This document shows positions 1-10,800 of a DNA stretch of 64,000 nucleotides, piece after piece. Numbering within the stretch: position 1 is the stretch's first letter; each line of letters begins with the position of its first letter. Under the pieces are notes generated by a model. The model was not told the DNA's origin. It worked only from the letters and a program-made list of their open reading frames with translations, and did no database searches. Source of the DNA: Antedon mediterranea (Eukaryota > Echinodermata > Crinoidea > Comatulida > Antedonidae). The stretch lies in NCBI RefSeq assembly GCF_964355755.1, contig NC_092679.1:18962932-19026931 (forward strand). Reading direction: 5' to 3'. The position numbers and the translations under genes were made by a program.

Positions 1-151
1 TGGCTGATTTCAATTTGAATAATTATTAAAATAACATATAAACGTAAACAAAACGCATTTGTTATTATTGTTACGTACGTTGTTCTTGTGTGTTTCAATA
101 TTATTTAATTATTTTCTAACGCAGCAATATAAAACATGCTTTTTCAAATAG

Positions 152-920
152 ATTATTGAAAACAACGAGATGGTTTATATCATGCGTAAATTCAGATGGC
201 TCTGAGTATACAAGTCCTGATCCAGGGAATGCAAGTTTTAACGTAGGGAAAAAGAGAACTGGTTTTATGCGTGACATGAATGGAGACGGGCTTGACGATT
301 ACTGTAGGTAAGTATTATAGATAAAGAATAAATGTTATATTATGCATTTTGGATGAAGAATATGATTTCAAATGCAAATTAAGAAACTGGTATAAATGCG
401 ATGCACCAGGGAACTAATGAACTTCACCAATAGAACACCGTATGAATAAAGGTAACATTATAATATAGATAATTGCCCGATACGCCACTGACTTTAATTT
501 TAGATAGACCACTAAAGTTAAAGATACTGTCCATCTGAAATAACTTGTTTCATAGTCATTCACTTTGACCAAAAATTGGATCGGAAAAAATGTATTTTCC
601 TAAAAAAACTGTAATTTAAAGCAAAAAAAAAATCAAAAAAGTCAAATTCGCTTCGCCACCCAATGAGTTTTTGGTTGAATCTAACCTTTTTATAAGTGAA
701 CAAATAAATAAAAATAAATCCAAATGTAAAACAGTATAATGACAATATTTGTATCAAACACAGATGCCGCAAGCATGCCGGGGAATTCAAGTTCCGATGC
801 ACCAAGGCAGGACCAGAAGGATTCGAGCCAACCTCTGAGGAATTTAACTTAGATTTCGCACCGTACAGCGGATATTGCAAGGATAAAATTGTCGACCCGA
901 ACACTGGATTTATTTTTTAA
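152..920 (+). CDS. 3' end of a tandem paralogue of the astacin/CUB protein (last two exons only)
   Basis: Two exons are visible: 152-307 (after a ...caaatag acceptor, donor at 308) and 764-920 (after ...acacag, ending in TAA at 918-920). They encode the module with [15 protein letters not shown] and the C-terminal module ending DPNTGFIF. Both exons have exactly the lengths (156 and 157 bp) and phases of the last two exons of the gene at 4870-13794, and the proteins differ at only a few residues (for example the last residue is Phe instead of Tyr). Intron sequence at positions 1-150 also resembles the intron at about 12790-12955, so the duplication is recent. The catalytic and CUB parts would lie left of the window. 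Function is inferred from the paralogue: a secreted, possibly Ca-binding C-terminal region. The intron between the two exons carries a repeat at 485-720. Confidence 0.85.
485..720. repeat. TTAAAGATGTATTGTCC-family fold-back element (fragment)
   Basis: This segment shares the core of a family seen at 6855-7220, 36312-36860, 56100-56415, 59540-59720, 60470-60700 and 62960-63316. Shared words include CACTTTGACCAAAAATTGGAT, GTAATTTAAAGCAAAAAA and ATGAGTTTTTGG. It lies in the intron of the partial protease paralogue. Confidence 0.7.
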
Positions 921-1021
921 GAAGAAAAATGATTAATGGAATCATTTGTTTTATTTTTGTGGGATACTTAGTAGATAGTTTAAGTAAATAATAATACCTT
1001 ATTAAAACTGTTATGAATGTC

Positions 1022-1118
1022 ATATTAAGTTCAGTCTACAAAATATGGAATTCATATGATATGTCCATTATATGGCAAGATTTTTTTTTTCACATAAAGT
1101 CTGATAGTGTAGACAGCT
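1022..1118. repeat. TCTACACTATCAAA-family fold-back element (diverged copy)
   Basis: The segment contains TATGTCCATTATATGG and TCTGATAGTGTAGACAG, which match better preserved copies at 9734-9850, 37716-37895, 42005-42125, 43447-43757, 58136-58275 and 62595-62755. It lies just downstream of the paralogue's stop codon. Confidence 0.6.
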
Positions 1119-1677
1119 TTACTTCATTATTTATGTTCATGAATTTTATTTTGTTGTTATCAATACATAGACTTTCATGATTTTCGTGACTTAACTTGTT
1201 AGGGTATCCTTTCACACATCACGAGGTGTCTAGCATGCAATTGAAAAGTTTGACTGGGACTCCGAAATGATTATAGAAAAGTAAAGATTACGTAACACAC
1301 ACAGGCGCCTTTATACTATATGTTGGTATACATTTTGGATTTCTCTTGTGCTCTTCTATAAATACACAACAAAGGTCTATAATATACATAACAGCAAGGA
1401 TAGTGTTGACTTACGGTTAATGTAAAATCTTCAATAATGTTAATTCCTTGTTTCCTAATACTTAAATATCAAACGGATTAAGAGTAAGTAAAGAAGAAAA
1501 TATATCAATGAAATATATCAATAAAAGACTGTTTATAATATGAAAACATTAAGTATGCCACATACAGTGGTTATTCAAAATATTACTAACGGCATTTATC
1601 TTATCAGCACATTCTGGATACTCCAAAAGAAAGCCGTGATCTACAATTAATTTAGAAATTTACGTTTTTGATTTACT

Positions 1678-1732
1678 ACAAATTTTCAATGGTGTTGGTT
1701 TTAAAGAATAAATTATCTGCAGCAAACGTAGG
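1678..1732 (+). pseudogene. vestigial fourth NGDG-like module (degenerate)
   Basis: Downstream of the stop at 920, the sequence reads FNGVGFKE, stop, IICSKR in one frame. It aligns with the better preserved FNGDGIKDSIICKK at about 14231-14275, downstream of the second paralogue. The spacing from the stop codon differs, but the relative order is the same. It looks like a decayed extra exon that was present before the tandem duplication. It is short, so chance similarity cannot be excluded. Confidence 0.45.
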
Positions 1733-2554
1733 CCTACTATGTGTGGAGACATTTTCTATTATATTAGTTATTTTGTTCTGTTGTTACTATGGTTATGTTC
1801 GGACGAACCTCCTTCTGACGTAAAGATCGACAGACGTAAAATTCTCCGTGTACGTTATACGAATGTCCTCACAAATTTCCGGGTGAATAGCACATCCATT
1901 TTTTTTCACGGAAACAAACTGACCTTTACACCGCATCCAACTAAAAGAAAGTGAAGAAGCCTGCACACATAATGAGAGTATTTTACTGTATACTTATATT
2001 GAAAATATTAAAGATCGCATTTTCAAATTGATGGTAGAGAATTTGAAAGTTATAGGAACATTTCGAACCAGAAACTGATAATAATTCATGCTTTAATATC
2101 AGGCAGCTTTGTTTGACACAATTCACTTGAGTGAACATTTTAACCATATTTGTTAATATTTTTTTTAGTTAAATAACATTTTTACCTTTGTCTCTGGAAA
2201 ACAAATGCAAATCTGAATTTGTTTTCTTTTATTAATAAAATATATTCATTTTAAAATAACATTTTATAACATAATCATTTCGTAACATAATCATTTCGTA
2301 ACATTAATCCATTTTATAACATATTAATTTTCATTTCCTAACATAATCATTTCCTATCTATGGAATAGCCCAGCCCAGTCAAGCCGTTATGCTCACGTCA
2401 CTCGAGTGCTTATGACCTCCCACACCAACCCACCTTTTATTCTCTCAGGCAGGTAATGAAATGTGCTATATGCCTATATACGCCATAGAATACCTATATC
2501 ATTTGGACTGGTACATTCTAACAATGTGTATACCATCCGATACGGTATATAAGC

Positions 2555-2740
2555 CCTAATTCTTAGGCTGTTGATCCGCTAGCGATTTGGTATGCCGTGC
2601 GTTGTTATGCAAATTAGTTTGTGCAGGTGTATTATGGGGAAGATGGTATGTTAGTCATTCGCCGTCAACACGCCACACTGTTAACTTTTATGTTGTTAAT
2701 CTTTACATTAGAAGATTGTTTAAATCATGTAAATAAAACA
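2555..2740. repeat. dispersed direct repeat, copy 1 (partner at 3530-3720)
   Basis: The segment shares GGTATGCC(G/A)TGCGT, TTGTGCAGGTGTA and GAAGATGGTAT, then TTAGTCATTCGC, in the same order as 3530-3720. It is a diverged duplicate with no coding sense in either copy. The region around it (about 2000-3030) has no recognisable gene. Confidence 0.55.
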
Positions 2741-3029
2741 TTTTGCGGGCGGCAACCTACTGTAGCAGCTCCTCTCTTATAAAAGTAATCTCGAAAAAAA
2801 CTCCATGTGGAAAAGAAGCCCATCCAAGATTACTAAAAATGAAGGAGCACATGGGCTTCTTTTCGAGGTTTTATGGCAGTCTATTTAATGGAAAAATGAA
2901 TGCCATACAACTTTGTTTCTGATTTTTTTAAAGTCCACTTGTTTAGGCCTGACATTTACAACCTTCAAAATATCTCTCCTTCAAAATAACATTATTATTT
3001 TAAACAAATAAATAAAAAGAAAATTATTT

Positions 3030-3120
3030 TCCATTAAAAAAAAATCCGTAGAGGTTCGAACCCAATCAATCTAGAGCCGAGAGCACTCAAAGCAGAGCAT
3101 TACCCGTTACGCCACAAAGT
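3030..3120 (-). repeat. tRNA-like fragment or tRNA-derived SINE head
   Basis: On the minus strand it has a TGGCGTAACGGGT box resembling a pol III A box, followed about 45 bases later by GGTTCGAACCT, a B-box match. No convincing cloverleaf with a 7-bp acceptor stem can be drawn, so I call it a SINE or degenerate tRNA rather than a functional tRNA. Confidence 0.45.
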
Positions 3121-3184
3121 ACATGACGGAACAGCTGGTAATAGTCTATTTATACCTGTACAGTATTACGTAATTCATCATTAC

Positions 3185-3420
3185 GTCATAAATATCCTAT
3201 TAACCTTGCTAAAATGTCGTGGGTTCGATTCCCACGCTGGTCGGTGGAATAGAGTTAAAGCTATGCGAGCAACTGTGTTTGGAGTTCACAGAAATATACG
3301 ACCCCCTTTCCACCACACATCATGAGGCGACAACATCAATGCATCTGGTGATGTGTTGGAAACGACCCCAAAAGGCTGTGCAGGGCCTTAGTGCTGAAAA
3401 GGGAAGGGAACATTTAACAT
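3185..3420 (+). repeat. tRNA-derived SINE-like element
   Basis: GTGGGTTCGATTCCCACGC at about 3218-3237 is a perfect T-arm with B box and pairing GTGGG/CCCAC. It is followed by a non-tRNA body with TTCCACCACACATCATGAGG and a poly-T/A-rich end near 3420-3450. The upstream half of a tRNA is not convincing. The open frame across it is not supported as a gene. Confidence 0.45.
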
Positions 3421-3529
3421 ATTTTTTTTTATTAATTTTTTTTTTCCAACCTGTTTTCGATCTCGTAAATGTTATGTTTGGCGCCCTAAATTTTAAAAGA
3501 AATTGAATTTATATTTCCTCGCATGTGTA

Positions 3530-3720
3530 CGACACGGTTTGGTATGCCATGCGTACGTTGTTATTATGCAATGGTTGTGCAGGTGTAGGAAAGATGGTAT
3601 TGTTAGTCATTCGCGGTAAAAAATACGTTTTTATTTTGTTAATCAATGTTGCTACATTGGTAGCGAAATGTCCGATTCATGCAAGATATTGTATTGTAAT
3701 AAATAGTAATATGTTATGAA
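3530..3720. repeat. dispersed direct repeat, copy 2 (partner at 2555-2740)
   Basis: This is the second copy of the diverged repeat described at 2555-2740. The stretch from here to about 4780 is AT-rich, shows no splice-consistent exons, and appears to be intergenic sequence before the astacin promoter. Confidence 0.5.
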
Positions 3721-4811
3721 TAAACATTTATGGTAGTTGGTGTGAGTGTATGGCCGCACTACATCTTTGGTTGTGACTGCTTTGTGTGAAGTTATCTCGC
3801 AGTTTGTATACGTTGTCACGCATCGCTGGCTTCTTACCGAAGAGAGTCGATTGAGGCCGAAACGAACCGATGGAGGAACTATCGTACGGAAAAAAAACCC
3901 GATCCTCTACTGGGGGGAAAGATTGGTCAGCCTACGAGTCTATTCCGAACACAAGCACAGTCCCCTTGGAAAATAAAGTTTAGCTCGTGAGTGCAATAAC
4001 ATATATTTGTTTCCATTTTAACTATTCAAGAGTGCAATGCAACCAATCCATGTTATTCTACCGATTTGTAAATAATTATGTGTAATATTATAAAGTCACT
4101 ATGCATTTAGATAATGTATACCACTTCCAAAGTGTCGTCTAAGCATGGACCTATAATAATATAATGTAATAGCTCCATGGTCTAAGTAACAATTTAGTTT
4201 TATATTAAATTTGAACTGCTTTCGGGGAGGGGGATTGGGGTTATGCGGTATAACATGAACGAAATTGTTGAGGTTTTAAACTTGAAACCGTGGAGTGGCG
4301 GCGTGGAGGTTTAGGTTAGTTGGGTGAATGCACTCTGGGACAGGTATCTTTTCTAGTATAATAATATAATAACACACAATAGTTAATAACGAAAATATGC
4401 ATTGGTTTGCACGCAACGCAAGTAATATTGATCACGAATGACAATAGTACACGTTTAAAGTCTATAATAATAATAATTAAAAATCTTCGGTAAGAACGGT
4501 TCTTGACCATAAGCTTTTTTTGTATGAAATTGAATTAAAGAAAATTATATTAATAATACTATATTATTAATAGTTATTTATAGAAAATAAATATGGTTTC
4601 TATATTAGATGGAATAGGCCTATTGATAGGCCTAATATAAAAATTATTGATTTTGACAGCAAACAAATTATATAGTAATTAAAGTTAACATATTCTTTAA
4701 TAACCGAACGTTATATATATATTAAATTTATTGATTTTAAAAAGGAAAGGGAACATATTTTCTTTACTTCTCTGGCAATATGGAAGGAGATATTGATAGA
4801 GCAGGTTTGCT

Positions 4812-4819
4812 TATATAAA
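4812..4819 (+). promoter_or_regulatory. TATA box of the astacin gene
   Basis: TATATAAA lies 58 bases before the ATG at 4870. This spacing would place transcription start at about 4840-4845 and give a 5' UTR of roughly 25-30 bases. No other TATA-like element sits at a sensible distance. Confidence 0.7.
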
Positions 4820-4869
4820 GACCCTACTCTATACCAGACCAGTGTGAGATCCACAACCGTGAGTTCAAC

Positions 4870-7800
4870 ATGTCGAAGATATTCTGTTTGTTACTCCTGA
4901 CACTGTTTGTTATCAACTTTAGCGATGCTAGGCCACCTAAACAGGTAAGATACATTTATATTAGAGTTAATAAATCGTGGCCACGGACTTCCTCTGTCTT
5001 AATGCTTGAATTCCCATAGAATTGGTCAAACTAATTGCCTTGATCGTCCGGGTGGCGATTTGTTTTTGTCCGGGGAGATTTTTTTTTCGTATATAAGTTG
5101 GAGACCCCATGTGAAAGATAGCCGAAGTACTTCCTAAATATAACTAAACCTAACCCTCTTAATAATCTCTCTCTCTCTCACTATAAAGTAAAAGAAAAGT
5201 AGTTCATGGGAGTCGAACCCCATTCATCGACATGTAAAGTCCAAAGTCTTATCCACTCGACTACACAGACGGATCGACAGAAATCGTTTGCATTAGCGAA
5301 TTGTAGTTAGCTCAATTCTTACGTCACAACTTGGGTACGAAAAGAAATATCGCGTCCGGGGGTACATAATTATCACGTTGGACGTATGAAATAGCCCTTC
5401 AGTTGCGTAGACCTACCTGATTCAGCTTATATGCAAGAGGATCACCTTCAGGTGCATTTCCTTTAAAATCGACCATAACTTTTTACAAGAAAATTATATG
5501 TTTCAGGTACCTAAACACCACAACCATGCCGAGCCACCCGAAGAGGAGGAGTCCGAAGGCACCATTGAAAGTGATATAAAACTAACGCCTGAGCAATTAG
5601 AGGAGTTGAAACAGTACAAACAAAATCCAGAATTGGCTAAAAGAAAAATAATTGATAGCGCATTCAGACGATGGCCACATCTAAGTAATGAAGATGTCCT
5701 AGTCCCATTCGAGATCTCATCTTCATCTCGTAAGTAGGCCTATAGTTAACGTTTATCATAGTCTAGGCCGCCGCCCACAATTTAGTAATAATATAATCTA
5801 TGTTATTCCTTATGACCATTTACATACATCGCAGAGTGGACGAACGGTTTCCGCTCAGCAGGATAGATACAGATTCTACGTGGGACAAGCTACGCGGTTT
5901 TCCGCTTACCGTTTTACCGCTCGTTTGTGTAAATTGGCATTAATGCGCAGGTCTTTAAATGCCAGGAAATATAGCATAGGGCCAACACTTTTTAGGAACT
6001 TGTTCCTCTGTTTTCTGCCCTCCTCGGTATTTTGTATAATATATATAAATCCAAAGGCAAATAACTGAAAAAATGACAATGCTGTGGGTATCAGTGGCTG
6101 GATCTCAATGGAGATACAAAAAAAAAAGCAAAAAGCTAAATCAAAACGATAAAGTAAAACAGCCAGAAAAGTTAGCAGAGCTTTCGGGCAACACTAGCCC
6201 TTCATCAGTGCAAGTGAAGGAATATATATTATATATATATTGTTTTATATCCTCTACCTTTTGGAGAAGCATGTACGAAACGTTCCTTTAAATACGGAAT
6301 AACTTTTGGTTATAGCTCTGTACCACCGGTACAATATGTTTCATATTATGATATCTACGGAGAGCTTAAAGCGTGGTTCCCACTAGAACGCAACGCAGCG
6401 ACGTATCGACGCAAAATGTATTGGAACCGACGACGCAATAGTTCTGCAAACATCGCAGGTTTGATTTCACGCAGGCGGGGGCGAACACAATTATTAGAAG
6501 GGCATTTGCTTACGTTGCGTAAATTGCGTTACGTTGCGTCGCTAGTGGGAACCACGCTTTAAGGTTAGGTGCGGCTAAAAAAGTTTTACTGGTTTTTATA
6601 GTATAATTTCCTTTTTGAACACTTTAAAGGAAATTCATGTTGTTTCTTCGTGATTTCTGAAAATTTTCTGATTAAATATACAGTATATTAAACCAATTTT
6701 ACTCTTCCCTGATTAAACCAAAATATATATCAAATTCATGCCTGTGAAACTCTAACTCCCGTAACGTATGAGTTTAATAACCTACACATTATCAACCATG
6801 CTTTTTAAGGTTTTTTATAATGGCGGTAATACGTCGACGTCAAGAAAAATAATAATAATAATAATTAACTTGAGTCCCCCAAAACCATGAAAAATGCAGA
6901 TTGATTAAATCAATAGACTTTGAATAGGCTATTTTGTAATTTTGATATAGGCAATCACTTCCGTAGAAAAAAGACGAAACAAATAATGTTTTCCCTTATA
7001 AAATGACAAAATAAATGGTTAAATTCAACAAAAAATCCATTGGATGGCAGCCAATTTGAATATTTTTTGCTTTAAATTACTGTTTTTTCAGGTAAATAAT
7101 TTTTTTTTCGATCTAATTTTTGGTCAAAGTGGATAACTATTATGACATTAAAATGACATATTAAAACAAAATATATATATTATTTTTTTCTGGGGAACAA
7201 TACCGTACATCTTTAAATAGAGAGACTTCAACTAATATATTAAGGCATATTTTCTCAGTGCTATACTATCTAATTTCATGAGACTATTGACATGGTTTTA
7301 AAAAGATAATGGTGTATGATTGATAGTAACTAAACTATAAGCTTAGCCCATAGGGTTATAAAATAAAATACGATTTATTTCTATTTTAAGAGGGAGACCG
7401 AGACGCAATTCTTGCAGGAATTAACCATTGGCGAGAAAATACCTGCATCACATTTGACGAAAGAAATACTGGTGACAGACTTAAATTTATAAAGGCTGAT
7501 GGGTATGTATCAACACTAAAATTACTTCGGGTGGGAGAAACAGCGGCTACACTTGATCCTTCAAGAGAGTGTAGGCCTACAAAACATATTTATTTATTTT
7601 TATTTATTTGCACGTATGGTAGCGCTCACAATGTTTAAGCTATCGTCTTGCATTTTTGGGCAATAACTTATAGAACATGCCTATTAATTTTCAAGAAAAT
7701 TGATGACTTCACAAAAACTTATTATATCTTGAGTTATCTGTATCTTGAGTTATCTGTATCTTCAACAATATGAGCTGAAATATTAAATAGCACGTATTTT

Positions 7801-10800
7801 GCCACGTATTTTATACAACATACAGTAAACGTAAATACGTAAAATAAAGTAAATTTATTTGTATAACACTTAATCACAGCGTCGTTTTATAGATATCTTT
7901 TGGGTTTAAATATCTCGCAATTTTGATTATAAGATGATATACCGGAATATCTATTCATAGATGCTGGTCATGGATTGGAAGGCAAGGTGGCTCGCAGGAG
8001 TTGTCTATCGGCAGCGGCTGTACTAGTGTAAATTATTAAAGTTGTAGCTTGGTAATATAAGTTCAAATTCTTTCTCCGCCCACTTGTATAGAACCTTATT
8101 TTTGTGTGAACGATATCTACCGTAAATTCGCTTAAAGCTTGGTTCCCACTAGCGACGCAACGTAACGCAACCTACGCAACGTAAGATAATGCCCTTCCAA
8201 TAATTGTGTTTGCCCCGCCTGCGTGAAATCAAACATGAGACGTTTGCAGCGTCGTTGCGTTCCGTTCTAGTGGGTGGGAACCACGCTTAATGGTGATTAT
8301 CTAACCCTAACCTGCTCGCCGCTCCATATCACGAATCATACTGTAGGGGATAAACACGTTGTTATAATTGTCCTAAACGTAATCGTTAATTGTTGGCCCG
8401 TGAGTTAAAGGTTTATTTTAAGCTGTGGTTATTCCTTGTCTTCTCATATTGTGTATTTTTGTAATTTTATGACTAATAAAGAAATGAAAATAATCAAATT
8501 CATGTTATACAGCTTGGAACCGTGGCCCATGAAATTGGACATGCAATTGGATTTTTCCACGAACAGTCACGACCAGACCGAGACAATTATGTCAACATTC
8601 TTTTGGAAAACATTGAGGATGATAATGAATACAACTTTGACAAATCTAATAATATTGACTCTATGGGTATTCCGTATGACGTCACATCAGTGATGCATTA
8701 CGGGAAATATGTAAGTATATATTTTTTAGAAAATTTATTTTTCTCTTTTGTGGCGTTAACCACTATTTATTCATTATATTATTAAAAATTAAATTATTAG
8801 AAATTCATTATATTTCATATTTTTTAGAATATTATGAACTATTTTTTTTTCAACCAAGTCTATCAAACCTGGTGTCTACCAGTGATATACCTAAGATAAC
8901 ATATCTTTTCTATAATAGTACTTTACAGTGAACGAGCTTCCAACGATAACGACAAAAGACCCGCTACTACAAAATTCTATAGGCTCACGTAATTCGTTAT
9001 CCTTCTATGACATTAAGCTGGCGAATGTGGCGTATGCTTGTGACGGTAAGAGGCATAAATACAGTTTTTATTGGATTTTCTATAATAAATTAGACTACAT
9101 TTGTTTCTATAATGTTATAAATCTGTAACTGTATGAAAAGCCTTTGGGGGGGGGGGGGAGTGTTCGATCAGTCAACGTTGTTTTTCTTATCTTTGTAAAA
9201 CTATGGAGGTATCCTCAATGGTACAACCGAACACCTCCTCCACACAACACAGTACCTTTTTAGCCATTTTAACGTTGTTAAAAATACAATTATTGCCTAT
9301 TTTATATCTTTATTTTTTTGTGACAATACATCAACAGATAAATGGTTAACTGAATGTGGTCAAACCGTAAATCCTTGTCAAAATGATGGATACTTGGGTA
9401 GGGACTGCACGTGTTTGTGTCCGCCGGAATATACTGGTTCTTCCTGTGAAACTGAACAACCTGTTGGTAAAAAAAGTTTAACATTTTGTTTTTAATACGT
9501 TCTTATATGTGTAAGTCTACAATAGCTCTGTCTACCACCGGTTATCAGCCACTATATTTTGAGTCCCACGGACTTAATGTCTATGAACAATTTTATATTA
9601 ATTTGATAATAGCATAGACATTATAATATCTCGATAATAATATTAATCATAATTAATTAAATATCTATTCGGCCATTTTTCCATTGGAGCAAGTAATAGG
9701 CATGAACCCAAATAAACTGCAAATATAACCTTTTTTAGGCTCTGTGTCTACACTATCAAACTTTATGTGACGTGATGTGCCTATATATGGACATGATGAT
9801 GTCATATCACTACCATATTTGGGCACATCCCACTTTTCATAATCGAACTTGGAAATCACATCAAGACTAAACGTAACCTCTGTCATAGGAATTCAGAATT
9901 CAGAAAAGAAGACATAAATAATTAATACGCATGCTCGAGTTAAAACGTAACTTCTGCCATAGGAATTCATAAAAAGTAGACAGAAATTATTAATACGCAT
10001 GCTCGAGTTAAAACGTAACTTCTGCCATAGGAATTCATAAAAAGTAGACAGACATTATTAATACGCATGCTCGAGTTAAAACGTAACTTCTGCCATAGGT
10101 ATTCAGAAAAAGTAGACAGAAATTATTAATACGCATGCTCGAGTTAAAACGTAACTTCTGCCATAGGAATTCAGAAGAAGAAGACATAAATTATTAATAC
10201 GCATGCTCGAGTTAAAACGTAACTTCTGCCATAGGAATTCATAAAAAGTAGACAGACATTATTAATACGCATGCTCGAGTTAAAACGTAACTTCTGCCAT
10301 AGGAATTCATAAAAAGTAGACAGAAATTATTAATACGCATGCTCGAGTTAAAACGTAACTTCTGCCATAGGAATTCATAAAAAGTAGACAGAAATTATTA
10401 ATACGCATGCTCGAGTTAAAACGTAACTTCTGCCATAGGTATTCATAAAAAGTAGACAGAAATTTTTAATACGCATGCTCGAGTTAAAACGTAACTTCTG
10501 CCATAGGAATTCAGAAAAAGTAGACAGAAATTATTAATACGCATGCTCGAGTTAAAACGTAACTTCTGCCATAGGTATTCAGAAAAGGAAGACATAAATT
10601 ATTAATACGCATGCTCGAGTTAAAACGTAACTTCTGCCATAGGAATTCATAAAAAGTAGACAGACATTATTAATACGCATGCTCGAGTTAAAACGTAACC
10701 TCTGCCATAGATATTCAGCTAGAGTTGTTTACTTATAATTAATTAATGTTTATACATTATCCTTGTATTTAAAAGGTAATTCAAAGTATTATAACACGGT

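Noticed and set aside
3200-3245. A functional tRNA gene
   Set aside because: Only the T-arm/B box is convincing; no acceptor stem or anticodon arm can be drawn.
3746-3976. Plus-strand 76-codon frame
   Set aside because: No splice signals, no recognisable domain, and it lies in AT-rich intergenic sequence between SINE-like fragments and the astacin promoter.
8436-8693. Open frame overlapping the zinc-site exon
   Set aside because: It is an out-of-frame shadow of the astacin exon 8513-8710.
9883-10715. CRISPR-like direct repeats
   Set aside because: The units are contiguous with no unique spacers, the context is a eukaryotic intron, and no Cas gene exists. The same holds for the arrays at 47800 and 56550.
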